The notes: a model not told the origin generated them from the letters alone. A DNA stretch of 17,190 nucleotides from CAZKMM01 sp964592965 (GCA_964592965.1 CAZQJX010000051.1:1-17190), one strand, 5' to 3'. Counted from the stretch's first letter, positions 1-8,970 are shown. Translations and numbers: made by a program.

Positions 1-2657
1 GCCAGAGCAAAAACCACTCCAATCCATCCAAGAGGAATGGTGAACATTACCACAAAAGGAAGCAAAAATGATTCAAACTGAGCGGTCATCACAATGAACA
101 CCAGCGCTACAGCAAGAGAAATGCTGAGAAGAAGGTCGTAAAGCATATCCAAAAGCTCTTGATACTCCTCGCCCATCACCCAAGTGTATCCTTTTGGAAG
201 TTTATAGTCTTTAAGGGCAAAAAGTATATCATTACGAACTTTTCCTAAATCTTTCACAGCTGGGAAAATAGGAATACGCACGACAAACCGGCGATTTTCT
301 CTTTTTACTATTTCAGGAATGCCTTTTATTTTAAAGCGAGCGACATTTTTTAATGGAATGGGCTTGCCTTCTTTGTTAAGAATGGTTATTTGCTTGAGTT
401 GGGTTAAGGTTCTGCGGTCTGCCTCACGAAGCTGTAGATAAAGATTGAGCTGGCGGTCTTCAGTAGTAAACTTTCCTACATCTGCACCACGAATTAAATA
501 AGCGATGGTAAAAGCTATCTGGGTGGGGTCTAGACCATATTTTTGAGCAAGCTCTCGGTCTATTTCAATATGAACCTCTCTTTCGCCCTCTTTTTCCAGC
601 TCTCCCACCCGCTTGATGGTCTCCAGTCCAACCAATCGCTTTCTTATTTCTCTGGCAAAATAATAGACTTGGTCAGGATTATCTCCTTTAACTTTTATGG
701 TAGTGGGACTCATCCCTTCAGCAGGATTTCCCTGACTAGATGTCTCAAAAGAAATATGAACCCCACTCCATTTAATATGCTTCTTTACCAGCCTCTGAGC
801 ATCCTCTCGCAGGCTTTCCACAGTGTATCCGGGCTTTCGCTTATCACTTAAAACCAATGAAATTCGGGCAATGCGGGGAGTAATAATAGATGCAACAGTA
901 AAAAGCTGAAGCTCTTCTTTGTGGGCAAGAAACAGTCTTTCCAGCTCTTTTATCCTCTGCTCCACCTCCTTCTGAGTAGGTTTCTGGTCAAACACCAATT
1001 GCAATCTAAGAATGTGCCTCATTGTTTTTGGGATAGATTCTTTTTCAACCACCTTGTAAAAAATCCCGATAGAAAGGTTGAAAATTAAAAACACGCTTAA
1101 TAGCAAAAGCCATCTTCTTTGCAAAGAGCTTTTCAGCCAGCCGAGCATAAAACGATGAAAAGCATCAAACCATCTTGTTGAGCGGGCTTCTTCCCGCTTT
1201 AAAATCAAGCTGGCAAGAAGCGGAATTAAAGTAAGGCTTACCACCAAGCTGGTTCCAATGGCAACCACCAAAACCACTCCCAGTTGACCCATTATAACTG
1301 ATACCTCTTTATGGGTGGTGAAAATCAGAGGGAGAAAAACTATCATTGTGGTGGTTGTGCTCACGCTTATTGCCAGCCCCACCTCATCAGCGCCTGATGT
1401 CGCTGCTATCTTTGGAGCCTCTCCTTTCTGTAGCCTTGCATAAATCGCCTCTAGAACAACAATGGAATTATCCACCAGCATACCTATAGCAACCACCAGA
1501 CCGCTCAGGGTAATCATATTAAAGCTCAAACCCAAAAAATACATAAGACTTATGGTAATAAAAAGACTTACTGGAATCGCCAGAGAAACAATACTTGTTG
1601 CCCGAAAATCTTTAAGAAAAAACCAAATTACAAAAAAAGCAAAAAACGCACCCATAATCCCTGTGTAGGTAAGGTTTTTTAAAGAAGCAGTTATTTCCTT
1701 TCCCTGGTCAAACCAAACTTTGGCTTCCACATCTTCCAGCTGAGGATTTTTAAGAAGCTCTTTTAGCTTTCTGTTCACTGCTCGGCAGACTTCCACTGTA
1801 TTTGCACCTGCTTCTTTCTGAACGAACATCATATATGCAGGTCTGCCATTTACCCTTCCCTGAAAAGCAGGCTTGACATATTCATAATCCACATTGGCAA
1901 TATCACCCAAATATATTCCTCTCCTCAGTCTAAGCCTTCTGATTTCATCAAGGCTTTTGAACTGCCCTATTAACCGAACTGAGTAGTTCCTTTCCAGATG
2001 CTTTAAACTGCCCACACTCAAATTTAAATTGTTGGCAACTAAAGCCTGATACACCTCTAAAACACTAAGATGATGGGCACGAAGCCTATCTTCATTTATC
2101 TCAACCTTTACCCGCTTCTCCTCTAATCCAAAAAACTGAACATCAGCTACTCCGTCTATGGTTTTAAGCGGACGGACAAGGAGCTGGTCAAAAAGGTCGC
2201 TGTAATGAATATCTTTTTCTGGAACATCTAGGCTGATAAAAATCACTGGCCACTGTTCGCTGGAAAATTTCATAATTAAAAGCGGAGGAAGGTCTTCAGG
2301 AAGCTCATCTCTTATCTGCTCTATTCTCTCCCGAACCTCTAAAACCTGATAGTCGGTCTTAACATTACTGCTTAAAACTATGCCTATCTCCGCCTGACCG
2401 CTCCTACAGCGGGTGTCTATCTTTTTAATTCCATGCATCGTGCTGATGGTCTCTTCAATCGGCTTGGCAATGGTCTCGCAAATCTCTATGGGGCTGGCTC
2501 CAGGATAAGTAGCTATAATGTTGATAAATGGCATATCCATCTGAGGCATAAACTCCAATGGTATCTTTTTAACCGCCACCAGTCCGAGAACAAACAAGGA
2601 TAGGTAAATCATAAATACTGCGATTCTATAACGAACAGATAATTCGCTTATCTTCAT
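1..2657 (-). CDS. RND-family efflux permease, second of a tandem pair (3' end beyond window)
   Basis: This is an inner-membrane proton-driven drug/solute exporter of the AcrB/MdtB (HAE1) type. The reading frame is open from the ATG at 2657 to the left edge, giving 885 of an expected ~1,020-1,040 residues. The protein starts MKISELSVRYR with TM1, then the porter-domain start (IPLEFMPQMDMP, TYPGASP). TM4 carries GMLVDNSIVVLEAI with the proton-relay Asp at D396. After a second porter half, the visible part ends in the TM9 region (PFVVMFTIPLGWIG), so TM10-12 and the other relay residues cannot be checked. The start overlaps the upstream permease stop by 4 nt (ATGA), implying translational coupling. 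Unlike its partner it has no large insertions: the docking-domain and TM6-TM7 loops are short. Substrate is unknown. An outer-membrane TolC-like gene could follow off the left edge. The family call is secure; the heteromeric partnership is inferred. Confidence 0.93.
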   Translation of the reverse strand, partial: MKISELSVRYRIAVFMIYLSLFVLGLVAVKKIPLEFMPQMDMPFINIIATYPGASPIEICETIAKPIEETISTMHGIKKIDTRCRSGQAEIGIVLSSNVKTDYQVLEVRERIEQIRDELPEDLPPLLIMKFSSEQWPVIFISLDVPEKDIHYSDLFDQLLVRPLKTIDGVADVQFFGLEEKRVKVEINEDRLRAHHLSVLEVYQALVANNLNLSVGSLKHLERNYSVRLIGQFKSLDEIRRLRLRRGIYLGDIANVDYEYVKPAFQGRVNGRPAYMMFVQKEAGANTVEVCRAVNRKLKELLKNPQLEDVEAKVWFDQGKEITASLKNLTYTGIMGAFFAFFVIWFFLKDFRATSIVSLAIPVSLFITISLMYFLGLSFNMITLSGLVVAIGMLVDNSIVVLEAIYARLQKGEAPKIAATSGADEVGLAISVSTTTTMIVFLPLIFTTHKEVSVIMGQLGVVLVVAIGTSLVVSLTLIPLLASLILKREEARSTRWFDAFHRFMLGWLKSSLQRRWLLLLSVFLIFNLSIGIFYKVVEKESIPKTMRHILRLQLVFDQKPTQKEVEQRIKELERLFLAHKEELQLFTVASIITPRIARISLVLSDKRKPGYTVESLREDAQRLVKKHIKWSGVHISFETSSQGNPAEGMSPTTIKVKGDNPDQVYYFAREIRKRLVGLETIKRVGELEKEGEREVHIEIDRELAQKYGLDPTQIAFTIAYLIRGADVGKFTTEDRQLNLYLQLREADRRTLTQLKQITILNKEGKPIPLKNVARFKIKGIPEIVKRENRRFVVRIPIFPAVKDLGKVRNDILFALKDYKLPKGYTWVMGEEYQELLDMLYDLLLSISLAVALVFIVMTAQFESFLLPFVVMFTIPLGWIGVVFAL

Positions 2658-5600
2658 ACCCTGCCTCGAATTCTTGCCCAGAAACGCTCTCCCATCTGGT
2701 CAAGAACAAGATACACTGCTGGAATTACACACATTGTAAAGAAGGTGGAGCTGAGCAATCCACCTATCACCGCAATAGCCATAGGCGAGCGAAGCTCATA
2801 CCCTTCACCAAAAGGCAGTGCCATTGGAAGCATTCCCAGAACCGTGGTGAGAGTGGTGATTAAAATTGGTCTTAGCCTCGCACTGGCAGCAGATTTAATC
2901 GCATCCACTCTCTCTAAGCCTGCCTGACGCCTGAGGTTAATAGTGGTGATAAGAACAATGGCATCATTTACCGAAATGCCCAGCATCATCATTGTTCCAA
3001 TTAAGCTGAAAACATTTATGGTCGTGCGGGTAAGAAGAAGCATAATGCAAAGTCCTACCAATGAGTAAAACACTCCAAACATAATGACAAAAGGATGAAG
3101 CAGGCTCTCAAACTGGCTGGCAAGAACAATGTAAACAAGAAAAATAGCCAGAAACACTGCCAGATAAAGGCTGGAAAGGCTCCTTCTCATCTCCTCGTTT
3201 TGACCAGCAATTCTCCAGAAACATCCTTTGGGAAGATTTAAAGTTTTTAGTGCCTGCTGTATCTCTTTAACTGCAGTTCCTAAAGTTATTCCGCTTAAAT
3301 TAGCTGTGATAAGAGCAACTCTTGAGCCACTAACTCTGGTAATGGTTCCAGGACCCTTGCTTGCCTTAATCTCTGCCACTGCTTTAAGAGGAATTGATTT
3401 TCCACCACCGATAGGTATCTGGATATTTTCAAGGTCAGTAAGGTTTTTACGCTGGCTTTCTTCCACCTGAACAATTATATCCAACTGCCTTTCCGCTTCA
3501 CGAAAGTGAGTGGCAAGAGCTCCTTTGATTTTCTTTTCTAAGACCTCAGCAATCTGGCTGGCATTTAATCCAAAATAACTGGCACGCTCCCTGTCCACCC
3601 TGATGGCAATTTCCGGATTGGCTTCTTTAATGGTGCTTTCTAGGTCTGCGAGCCCATTAATGGTCTTTAGCTTTCCAAGCACCAATTCACTTGCCCGCCT
3701 TAAATCTTTCAAATTATAACCAACAATCTCAATTACAATCGGCTGTTTATAGCTGAAAAGCTGGGGCTTGGAAAAGCTGAATTTAAGGCTTGGCTCTCTT
3801 TCAAGCAGTTTTCTTAATTTTTGGATTAGCTCATTATCTGAAAATTTTCTTTCCTGACGAGGAGTGAGAATCACTGCGGTTTCAGCTAAATTCTCGCTCT
3901 TTTCGCTCTCCAACTCTCCACCAGCAACACTTGCGCCGATGGTGGAAAAAATGTTTTTTATTTGGAATTTTTCCGAAAGGGTGGAAATTTTCTCTTCAAC
4001 CTTTCTTATCTTGCGGTCAGTCTCTGTAATTGGAGTTCCCACTGGCAAGCGGAAATGAATGCGGAACTCTCCCTGGTCAACATCAGGAAGTAGCTCCCAG
4101 CCAGTAAGATACAGCCCCAGAAAAGCCAGCAGAACCAAAAGCATACTTGTGGCAAAAACTGTCTTTGGTTTTTGCAAAACCTTGTCTATTAACTTGGGAT
4201 AGCGTGTTTTGAGAAAGATAAACCCGCGGTCAAACCATTTAAGAGGAAAGTAGAGCACCCATTTAAATACCCGAGCAAAGAAATCAAAAATCTTCTGAAA
4301 GGCTTCTGCCACCAGCCAAACAAGAAAGGCAAAAGGATAATCAAACCAGGCACGCCAGCCAAGCCTGCTTTTGAACTCAGAAAACCGCGGTCTCCTTCTG
4401 GGAGCGGGTTTTTCTATAGGAGCACTTTCAGTAGGAAGCTCGGAATCAAGGTCAGCAAGCTCTTTGGGAAGCCTGACTCTTCTGCCCATATAAACGCTTA
4501 ACATAGGAACAATAATCAAGGCGACAAGCTCGCTGGCAATTAAGCTAAAAGTAACTGTCCAGGCAAGGTCACCGAAAATCTGGCGGAACATACCTTCAAC
4601 ATAAAGAATTGGGAAGAAAACAATTATATTGGTTAAGGTGCTGGCAGTAATGGCACCGCTAACTTCCCTGCTGGCATTGATGGCGCTTGACTTTAAATCA
4701 GGATTTTTCACCCGATGCCGAAGTATGTTCTCCAGCACAACAATGGAATTATCAACCAGAATTCCAACACCTAAGGCAAGCCCGCCCAAGCTCATTGTGT
4801 TGAAACTAATTCCGGTAAAAAACATAAGGTTAAAAGTGGTGATGATGGAAATGGGAATTGCCATCCCAATGATAGCGGTGCTGGGGAAATTACGCAGAAA
4901 GAAATAAAGAACCAATACCGCAATCAGCGCGCCCCAAAGAGCGCTCTGCACCACAGAATATATTGCCTGCTTGATAAATCTGCTCTGGTCAGAGATGATT
5001 TCTATTTCAAGCTCATTAATTAATTTGGGCTTGGGCTGATAGAGTTTAAAAGGCTGAACATTAAGAAAAAGACGAAAAACTCCATTAAAAGCTTTTTTAA
5101 TTTTTTGCCCGGGTGAGCGCAACTTTTTGAGCTCTTCTCTGGTCGCTGGCTGAGCACGAAGATTATTCTTTACCTGCTTGAGCGTCTCTTTTACCGCATT
5201 TGCCACCTGCACTATATTGGCATCGCCTTCTTTGTAGATGCTGAGCTTGATACACTCCTTTCCATTTAACCTGACAATCTCTTTTCTTTGCTTATGCCTT
5301 CTTTTTACTCTGGCAATATCACCCAATCGGACAGGAACAGTTATCTTTACTGCCTGAGAGCTTGGTGCGGTTGAGGGAAGAAGTGCGGGCATACCTGCCA
5401 GAGCAGAAATCCCGCCCATAAACATTCCTGCCAGTCCGCTGGAAATAGTAGGAATACCACTGATAGCAGTTGGCATTCTTGTGCTAATCTCACCAGTGGT
5501 AATAATGATATTTCTTATCTCCTCAAGGGTTTCAAATTCATTTAAGGTTCTTACCGCCAGCTCCTCGCCTGCTTCAGTTAAAGTTCCGCCAGCAAGATTG

Positions 5601-6232
5601 ATATTCTCTCGCCGAAGTCGGTCAATTACCTGCTCGGGCGTGATGCCGAATTGAGCCAGCTTGGTATCATCAAGCTCAATGATTATCTCGTCCTCAAATC
5701 CGCCCTCAAGTTTTACCGCTGCCACTCCATCAATTCTCTCCAGCTCCCTTTCCACCTCTTGCTCCACCAGATAGCGAAGGTCGCTCAAATCCATCTTTCC
5801 TGCAACACCAATGGTTAAGATGGGGTCCTGAGTGGGGTCATAGCGAAGAATAATAGGCTTTTTAGCCTCTTCAGGCAAAAAACCTTCTAAAAGCTGAAGC
5901 CTTTCTCTAATATCCATCACCGCAACATCCATATCCACTCCCCAACGAAACTCCACCACCACCTCGCTCATACCCGGTTTGGAAATTGAACTTACCTTAA
6001 CAACATTGTTGATTATTCCCACTGCCTGCTCTATTGGCTTGGTAATAAGGCTTTCCACTTCTTCAGGAGCAGCGTGAGGATATTCGGTGCGAATGGTGAC
6101 TTTGGGATAGGTTATCTCTGGCAAAAGATTAAAAGGAATTCTACTTGATGAGACAAAACCAATAAGAATAATCCCCAAGAGAATCATCAAAGTGGTAACA
6201 GGACGCCGGATAGAAAAGCCAGCTAAATTCAT
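2654..6232 (-). CDS. RND-family efflux permease with three insertions, first of a tandem pair
   Basis: An inner-membrane proton-driven exporter of the HAE1 family, 1,192 residues against a usual ~1,020-1,050. N-terminal TM1 (residues ~11-30) is followed by IPFNLLPEI and YPHAAPEEVE, typical of the porter domain. TM4 has GILVDNSIVVLENI with relay Asp D494. TM10 has GISVNDAIVLIT, with N1089-D1090 where AcrB has its TM10 lysine, as in several non-proteobacterial RND pumps. The extra length lies in three places: a Gly/Ala/Met-rich hydrophobic stretch at ~246-298 in the docking region, a basic linker at ~354-405, and an aromatic-rich stretch at ~584-680 in the cytoplasmic TM6-TM7 loop. The gene overlaps both the fusion-protein gene upstream and the second permease downstream by 4 nt (ATGA), so all three are one operon. 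The MFP-RND-RND order resembles MdtABC/MuxABC. Substrate is unknown. Confidence 0.95.
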   Translation of the reverse strand: MNLAGFSIRRPVTTLMILLGIILIGFVSSSRIPFNLLPEITYPKVTIRTEYPHAAPEEVESLITKPIEQAVGIINNVVKVSSISKPGMSEVVVEFRWGVDMDVAVMDIRERLQLLEGFLPEEAKKPIILRYDPTQDPILTIGVAGKMDLSDLRYLVEQEVERELERIDGVAAVKLEGGFEDEIIIELDDTKLAQFGITPEQVIDRLRRENINLAGGTLTEAGEELAVRTLNEFETLEEIRNIIITTGEISTRMPTAISGIPTISSGLAGMFMGGISALAGMPALLPSTAPSSQAVKITVPVRLGDIARVKRRHKQRKEIVRLNGKECIKLSIYKEGDANIVQVANAVKETLKQVKNNLRAQPATREELKKLRSPGQKIKKAFNGVFRLFLNVQPFKLYQPKPKLINELEIEIISDQSRFIKQAIYSVVQSALWGALIAVLVLYFFLRNFPSTAIIGMAIPISIITTFNLMFFTGISFNTMSLGGLALGVGILVDNSIVVLENILRHRVKNPDLKSSAINASREVSGAITASTLTNIIVFFPILYVEGMFRQIFGDLAWTVTFSLIASELVALIIVPMLSVYMGRRVRLPKELADLDSELPTESAPIEKPAPRRRPRFSEFKSRLGWRAWFDYPFAFLVWLVAEAFQKIFDFFARVFKWVLYFPLKWFDRGFIFLKTRYPKLIDKVLQKPKTVFATSMLLVLLAFLGLYLTGWELLPDVDQGEFRIHFRLPVGTPITETDRKIRKVEEKISTLSEKFQIKNIFSTIGASVAGGELESEKSENLAETAVILTPRQERKFSDNELIQKLRKLLEREPSLKFSFSKPQLFSYKQPIVIEIVGYNLKDLRRASELVLGKLKTINGLADLESTIKEANPEIAIRVDRERASYFGLNASQIAEVLEKKIKGALATHFREAERQLDIIVQVEESQRKNLTDLENIQIPIGGGKSIPLKAVAEIKASKGPGTITRVSGSRVALITANLSGITLGTAVKEIQQALKTLNLPKGCFWRIAGQNEEMRRSLSSLYLAVFLAIFLVYIVLASQFESLLHPFVIMFGVFYSLVGLCIMLLLTRTTINVFSLIGTMMMLGISVNDAIVLITTINLRRQAGLERVDAIKSAASARLRPILITTLTTVLGMLPMALPFGEGYELRSPMAIAVIGGLLSSTFFTMCVIPAVYLVLDQMGERFWARIRGRV

Positions 6233-7362
6233 TTCTCTTTTGCTGGTGAGGTGGAATCATTAAGTTCTGCTGGCGGTGCTGGCTTGGTGGGTATGTTAAT
6301 TACTCGCACTCTGCTCTGCTCGGTCAGAGCCTCCTGACCGCCAACAACTACCAGCTCATCAGGTCCGAGACCAGATTTTACCTCAATATAAATCTCATCT
6401 TCTAAACCAGTCTGAATATCTCTTAACTCTACTCTATCCCCCTTTACAACCCATACCTGTGCAGGTTCCTCTCGCACCAGCGCCCGCTTGGGTATGCAAA
6501 GCACATTGTCCTTTTGAGCAACCACTATTTTTAGCCGGGCAAACATTCCCGGCTTAGCAGAGGCAGGAGGGTGGGGAATTAAAATCTCAACCTTTGCTGT
6601 TCCTGTTGCCGGGTCAACCCTTGCTCCTATTTCTGAAACCACTCCTTGATGAGGGTATCCTTCTGTGGAGCCATCAATAGCATCAATATGAATCCTTACC
6701 AGCTGACCGGTTTTGAGCTTGCTTAAATCCTCTTCTGTAACATAAACAACAATTTTAAACTGGTCCAGCTTAGCCACTGTGAAAGCCTTTTCCATTGCAC
6801 CTAAAAATTGATGCTCCTCGCAGAGCTTTTCAATAACCACACCAGAAATCGGGCTTCTTAGCTCTGTGTTTTCTAATTTGAGCTTGTAAAGTTCATAGTT
6901 GCTTAAAGCATCTTTGTATGCACGCTCAATTTCTTTAAAATCCTGCTCTGAAATCATCTTTTGCTTATAAAGCTCTAGGTAGCGTTTATACTTATCACGG
7001 GCGAGCTCATAACTGTTTTTTGCCTGTAGATAGCTCAGCCTTATCTCATCATCTTCTATCTTTGCTAAAAGCTGTGCTTTTTCCACCTTGTCTCCTTCAT
7101 CAACATAAACCTTTTTTACTATGCCACTTTGTTTGGCATAAATCTCTGCCTTCTCAACTGGTTCAAGGTTTCCACTAACTTCTATGACCTCTTCCATCTT
7201 GCGGAATTGAGGATAGCTTACCTCAACACTGATCAGTTGTTCCTGACTTGTCTTTGACTTATTCTTCTCAGCTCGCTTGGACAATCTTGCTCGGCAGGAA
7301 AAAAATAAACCGATGATAATAAACAAAACTGTTAGCCATCTGCACAAAAATCTATCCATCAT
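6229..7362 (-). CDS. RND efflux periplasmic adaptor (membrane fusion protein)
   Basis: The periplasmic adaptor that links the RND permeases to an outer-membrane channel. Of 377 residues, the first 23 form a short signal with a hydrophobic core (LTVLFIIIGLF) ending FSC, a loose lipobox that would make C23 a lipid anchor as in AcrA. The two halves of the biotinyl-lipoyl domain are visible at ~72-105 (AEIYAKQSGIVKKVYVDEGD) and ~167-190 (ELRSPISGVVIEK). They flank an alpha-helical hairpin (~108-165) rich in Lys, Glu and Tyr, followed by the beta-barrel domain (DPATGTAKVEI) and a membrane-proximal domain. A ribosome site AAGGAG lies 3 nt before the first ATG and 6 nt before an adjacent second ATG at 7359, so translation may well start at the second. 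It opens the operon; its stop overlaps the first permease start (ATGA). A promoter candidate sits just upstream. Confidence 0.94.
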   Translation of the reverse strand: MMDRFLCRWLTVLFIIIGLFFSCRARLSKRAEKNKSKTSQEQLISVEVSYPQFRKMEEVIEVSGNLEPVEKAEIYAKQSGIVKKVYVDEGDKVEKAQLLAKIEDDEIRLSYLQAKNSYELARDKYKRYLELYKQKMISEQDFKEIERAYKDALSNYELYKLKLENTELRSPISGVVIEKLCEEHQFLGAMEKAFTVAKLDQFKIVVYVTEEDLSKLKTGQLVRIHIDAIDGSTEGYPHQGVVSEIGARVDPATGTAKVEILIPHPPASAKPGMFARLKIVVAQKDNVLCIPKRALVREEPAQVWVVKGDRVELRDIQTGLEDEIYIEVKSGLGPDELVVVGGQEALTEQSRVRVINIPTKPAPPAELNDSTSPAKEK

Positions 7363-7380
7363 CTTCTCCTTGTTTTCTCC

Positions 7381-7409
7381 ATTATAATCTAAAAAACCCG
7401 CGGTTTAAA
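7381..7409 (-). promoter_or_regulatory. Candidate sigma70 promoter of the efflux operon
   Basis: Reading on the minus strand, TTTAAA (7409-7404) and a perfect TATAAT (7386-7381) are separated by 17 bp. A start about 7 nt downstream would give a leader of ~12 nt that still holds the AAGGAG ribosome site of the fusion-protein gene. The -35 matches consensus at only four of six positions. The element sits in the 50-bp spacer after the kinase gene, so the pump could be transcribed alone or by read-through. Confidence 0.5.
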
Positions 7410-7412
7410 CCT

Positions 7413-8873
7413 TTACTGCTCGCTTGATAAAGAAAAAACTTGTCTCCTTTCACTCGCAAACCCCTGCAAAATCTGGGTGGAAAGCAAATCATTTAAAGAC
7501 AGATTATTTAAAATCTTTTCTATGGTTTTTGAATCGCCCCTTTTTGTTAAGCCACTCCCTGCTTTTTTAATCCTAACCAGATCACATCTAGCTACAATAA
7601 AATCGGCTGAATCTCCTTTTTTAAAGAGAATATTTTTTTCAGGCTCTGCTCCCAGCTCTATTCCCAAAAAATCTAACCAAAAAATAAACCTTCCTAAATT
7701 ATAGAGCTGGTTTTTGCTTAAAACTGATTCTTTTAAAGCTGTTTCAATGTCTGGAGCCTGCTCGCTCAAAATTCCTATCCAGCCCTTATTTCTGTCTTTG
7801 AAATCTATAGCTAAAGCCACAAGCTGACAAGCAATACCCAAAGCCTTTAAAAAGAAATACTTTTCCATCTCCTTCTTGGCAGAGCTTACAGGAAAAAAAT
7901 AAATGCTTTTGCCATTTATAACCAGCTCTTTTTGCTTATCTGGCTCTGCTTTTTTCAGCCAGCTTCTAATTTCCTGCTTGTTGATTGTTCGGTAAAGCCT
8001 GACTTCTTTATCATCTACTATAAACCTCTCAATCAGTTCATTTGTATCTTTTGCCCAATTTTTTGCCCGCTCTCCGCTTTTTAAAAGCTCTCTTCTTCCT
8101 GCCTTTATCACCCGCTGATAAAATCTCTCTGCATCTTTTATACCTGCATAGGCAATATATTCCTTTAAAAATCCATATAGCTCTTTGCTGGGTCTGAGCT
8201 TGAAAAAGCTATCAAAAATTTTGCCGAGATTTTTTATCCGTTGATAGGAAAAAAGCGAATGAGAATAAATCTTTATCCGCTCAAGGTCAGAAAGAATCAG
8301 CTCGACCTTTTCTCCAGCTTTTTTTACCAGCATAGAATCTGGCTTAAAATCCCGCTGAAGCACACCCTTTGAATGAAGATTAAAAACCAGCTCCGCCAGC
8401 TTTTTAAAAAGCTCTTCTTTCTGCCTGTCTTCGCTTTTCTTCCATACCTCTTCAAATGAATCCAGCTCACAAAAAAGCTCAAGCACAAGCTCGCTACTAG
8501 GAAGAAATCCCGCCTGCCTCTGATAGCCAAAAAACATAGCAGGAACCACACCAAAGCCCATCTCCGAAAGCTTCTGCGAAACCAGATACTCCTGCTTACA
8601 GCGAGACGCACGGACAAGGTATTTCATCTTTTTCCATAATTTGGGCGGAAAATACGCCTTGATGATATATTTTTCTTCCTTGCCTTTGGGCTGGAACAGA
8701 TAAATACGCCTTCTGCCTGTGGTGGTTTTGTAAAGAGTAAAAAATTCCCAAAAGCCAGCTTCAACTGCTTTCTTAAATGCCTTAAACACTTCCTCTGCCT
8801 GTTCATCTTTAAGAAAAAACTTCCATCGCTTTAAATCTCCTATTAATTTCTTTATATCTAGGCTTTTGTTCAT
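7413..8873 (-). CDS. LPS-kinase-like (WaaP/KdkA/InaA fold) protein with degenerate second kinase domain
   Basis: A 486-residue protein whose first ~270 residues match the lipopolysaccharide-kinase fold. Visible elements are KYIIKAYFPP with the probable ATP-binding Lys K72, an alpha-C Glu (E95 in CKQEYLVSQ), the catalytic loop LHSKGVLQRDFKPDSMLV with catalytic D175 and K177, and the metal-binding D196 in SDLERI. The usual Asn five residues after the catalytic Asp is Ser (S180). Residues ~320-438 seem to repeat the fold in decayed form: LGAEPEKNILF aligns with the catalytic loop and CDLVRIKK with SDLERIKI, but the catalytic Asp is Ala (A409). Family members phosphorylate LPS sugars such as Kdo or heptose; the substrate here is unknown. 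No signal or membrane segment is seen, so it is probably cytoplasmic. The frame is open to a TTG at 8954, but that extension covers the argH promoter and has no ribosome site, so the ATG at 8873 is preferred. The efflux operon follows 50 bp downstream in the same direction. Confidence 0.78.
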   Translation of the reverse strand: MNKSLDIKKLIGDLKRWKFFLKDEQAEEVFKAFKKAVEAGFWEFFTLYKTTTGRRRIYLFQPKGKEEKYIIKAYFPPKLWKKMKYLVRASRCKQEYLVSQKLSEMGFGVVPAMFFGYQRQAGFLPSSELVLELFCELDSFEEVWKKSEDRQKEELFKKLAELVFNLHSKGVLQRDFKPDSMLVKKAGEKVELILSDLERIKIYSHSLFSYQRIKNLGKIFDSFFKLRPSKELYGFLKEYIAYAGIKDAERFYQRVIKAGRRELLKSGERAKNWAKDTNELIERFIVDDKEVRLYRTINKQEIRSWLKKAEPDKQKELVINGKSIYFFPVSSAKKEMEKYFFLKALGIACQLVALAIDFKDRNKGWIGILSEQAPDIETALKESVLSKNQLYNLGRFIFWLDFLGIELGAEPEKNILFKKGDSADFIVARCDLVRIKKAGSGLTKRGDSKTIEKILNNLSLNDLLSTQILQGFASERRQVFSLSSEQ

Positions 8874-8940
8874 CTTTTTATTTTCTTTTATTTCTCTTTT
8901 GAGTTCAAAAACATTTTTACATTTAAAATGATTGGCATTA

Positions 8941-8970
8941 TTGACCTTTGGCAAAGTTCAAGGTTAGAAT
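8941..8970 (+). promoter_or_regulatory. Sigma70-type promoter of argH with nested dyads
   Basis: TTGACC (8941-8946) and TAGAAT (8965-8970) are 18 bp apart, 32 bp ahead of the argH ATG. The spacer holds two nested inverted repeats: CTTTG-G-CAAAG (8946-8956) and ACCTT/AAGGT (8944-8948 and 8960-8964). These could be an operator, but no known box was recognised and no arginine-repressor consensus was seen. Confidence 0.6.

Noticed and set aside
1462..1668. Small plus-strand frames inside the RND permease genes
   Set aside because: They are antisense of conserved transmembrane regions, so they inherit regular hydrophobic codons by chance.
8324..8806. Overlapping minus-strand frames within the kinase gene
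   Set aside because: They are other-frame shadows, and the kinase frame holds the motifs.
8874..8954. 27-residue N-terminal extension of the kinase from a TTG
   Set aside because: It has no ribosome site and overlaps the argH promoter; the ATG at 8873 gives a full domain.
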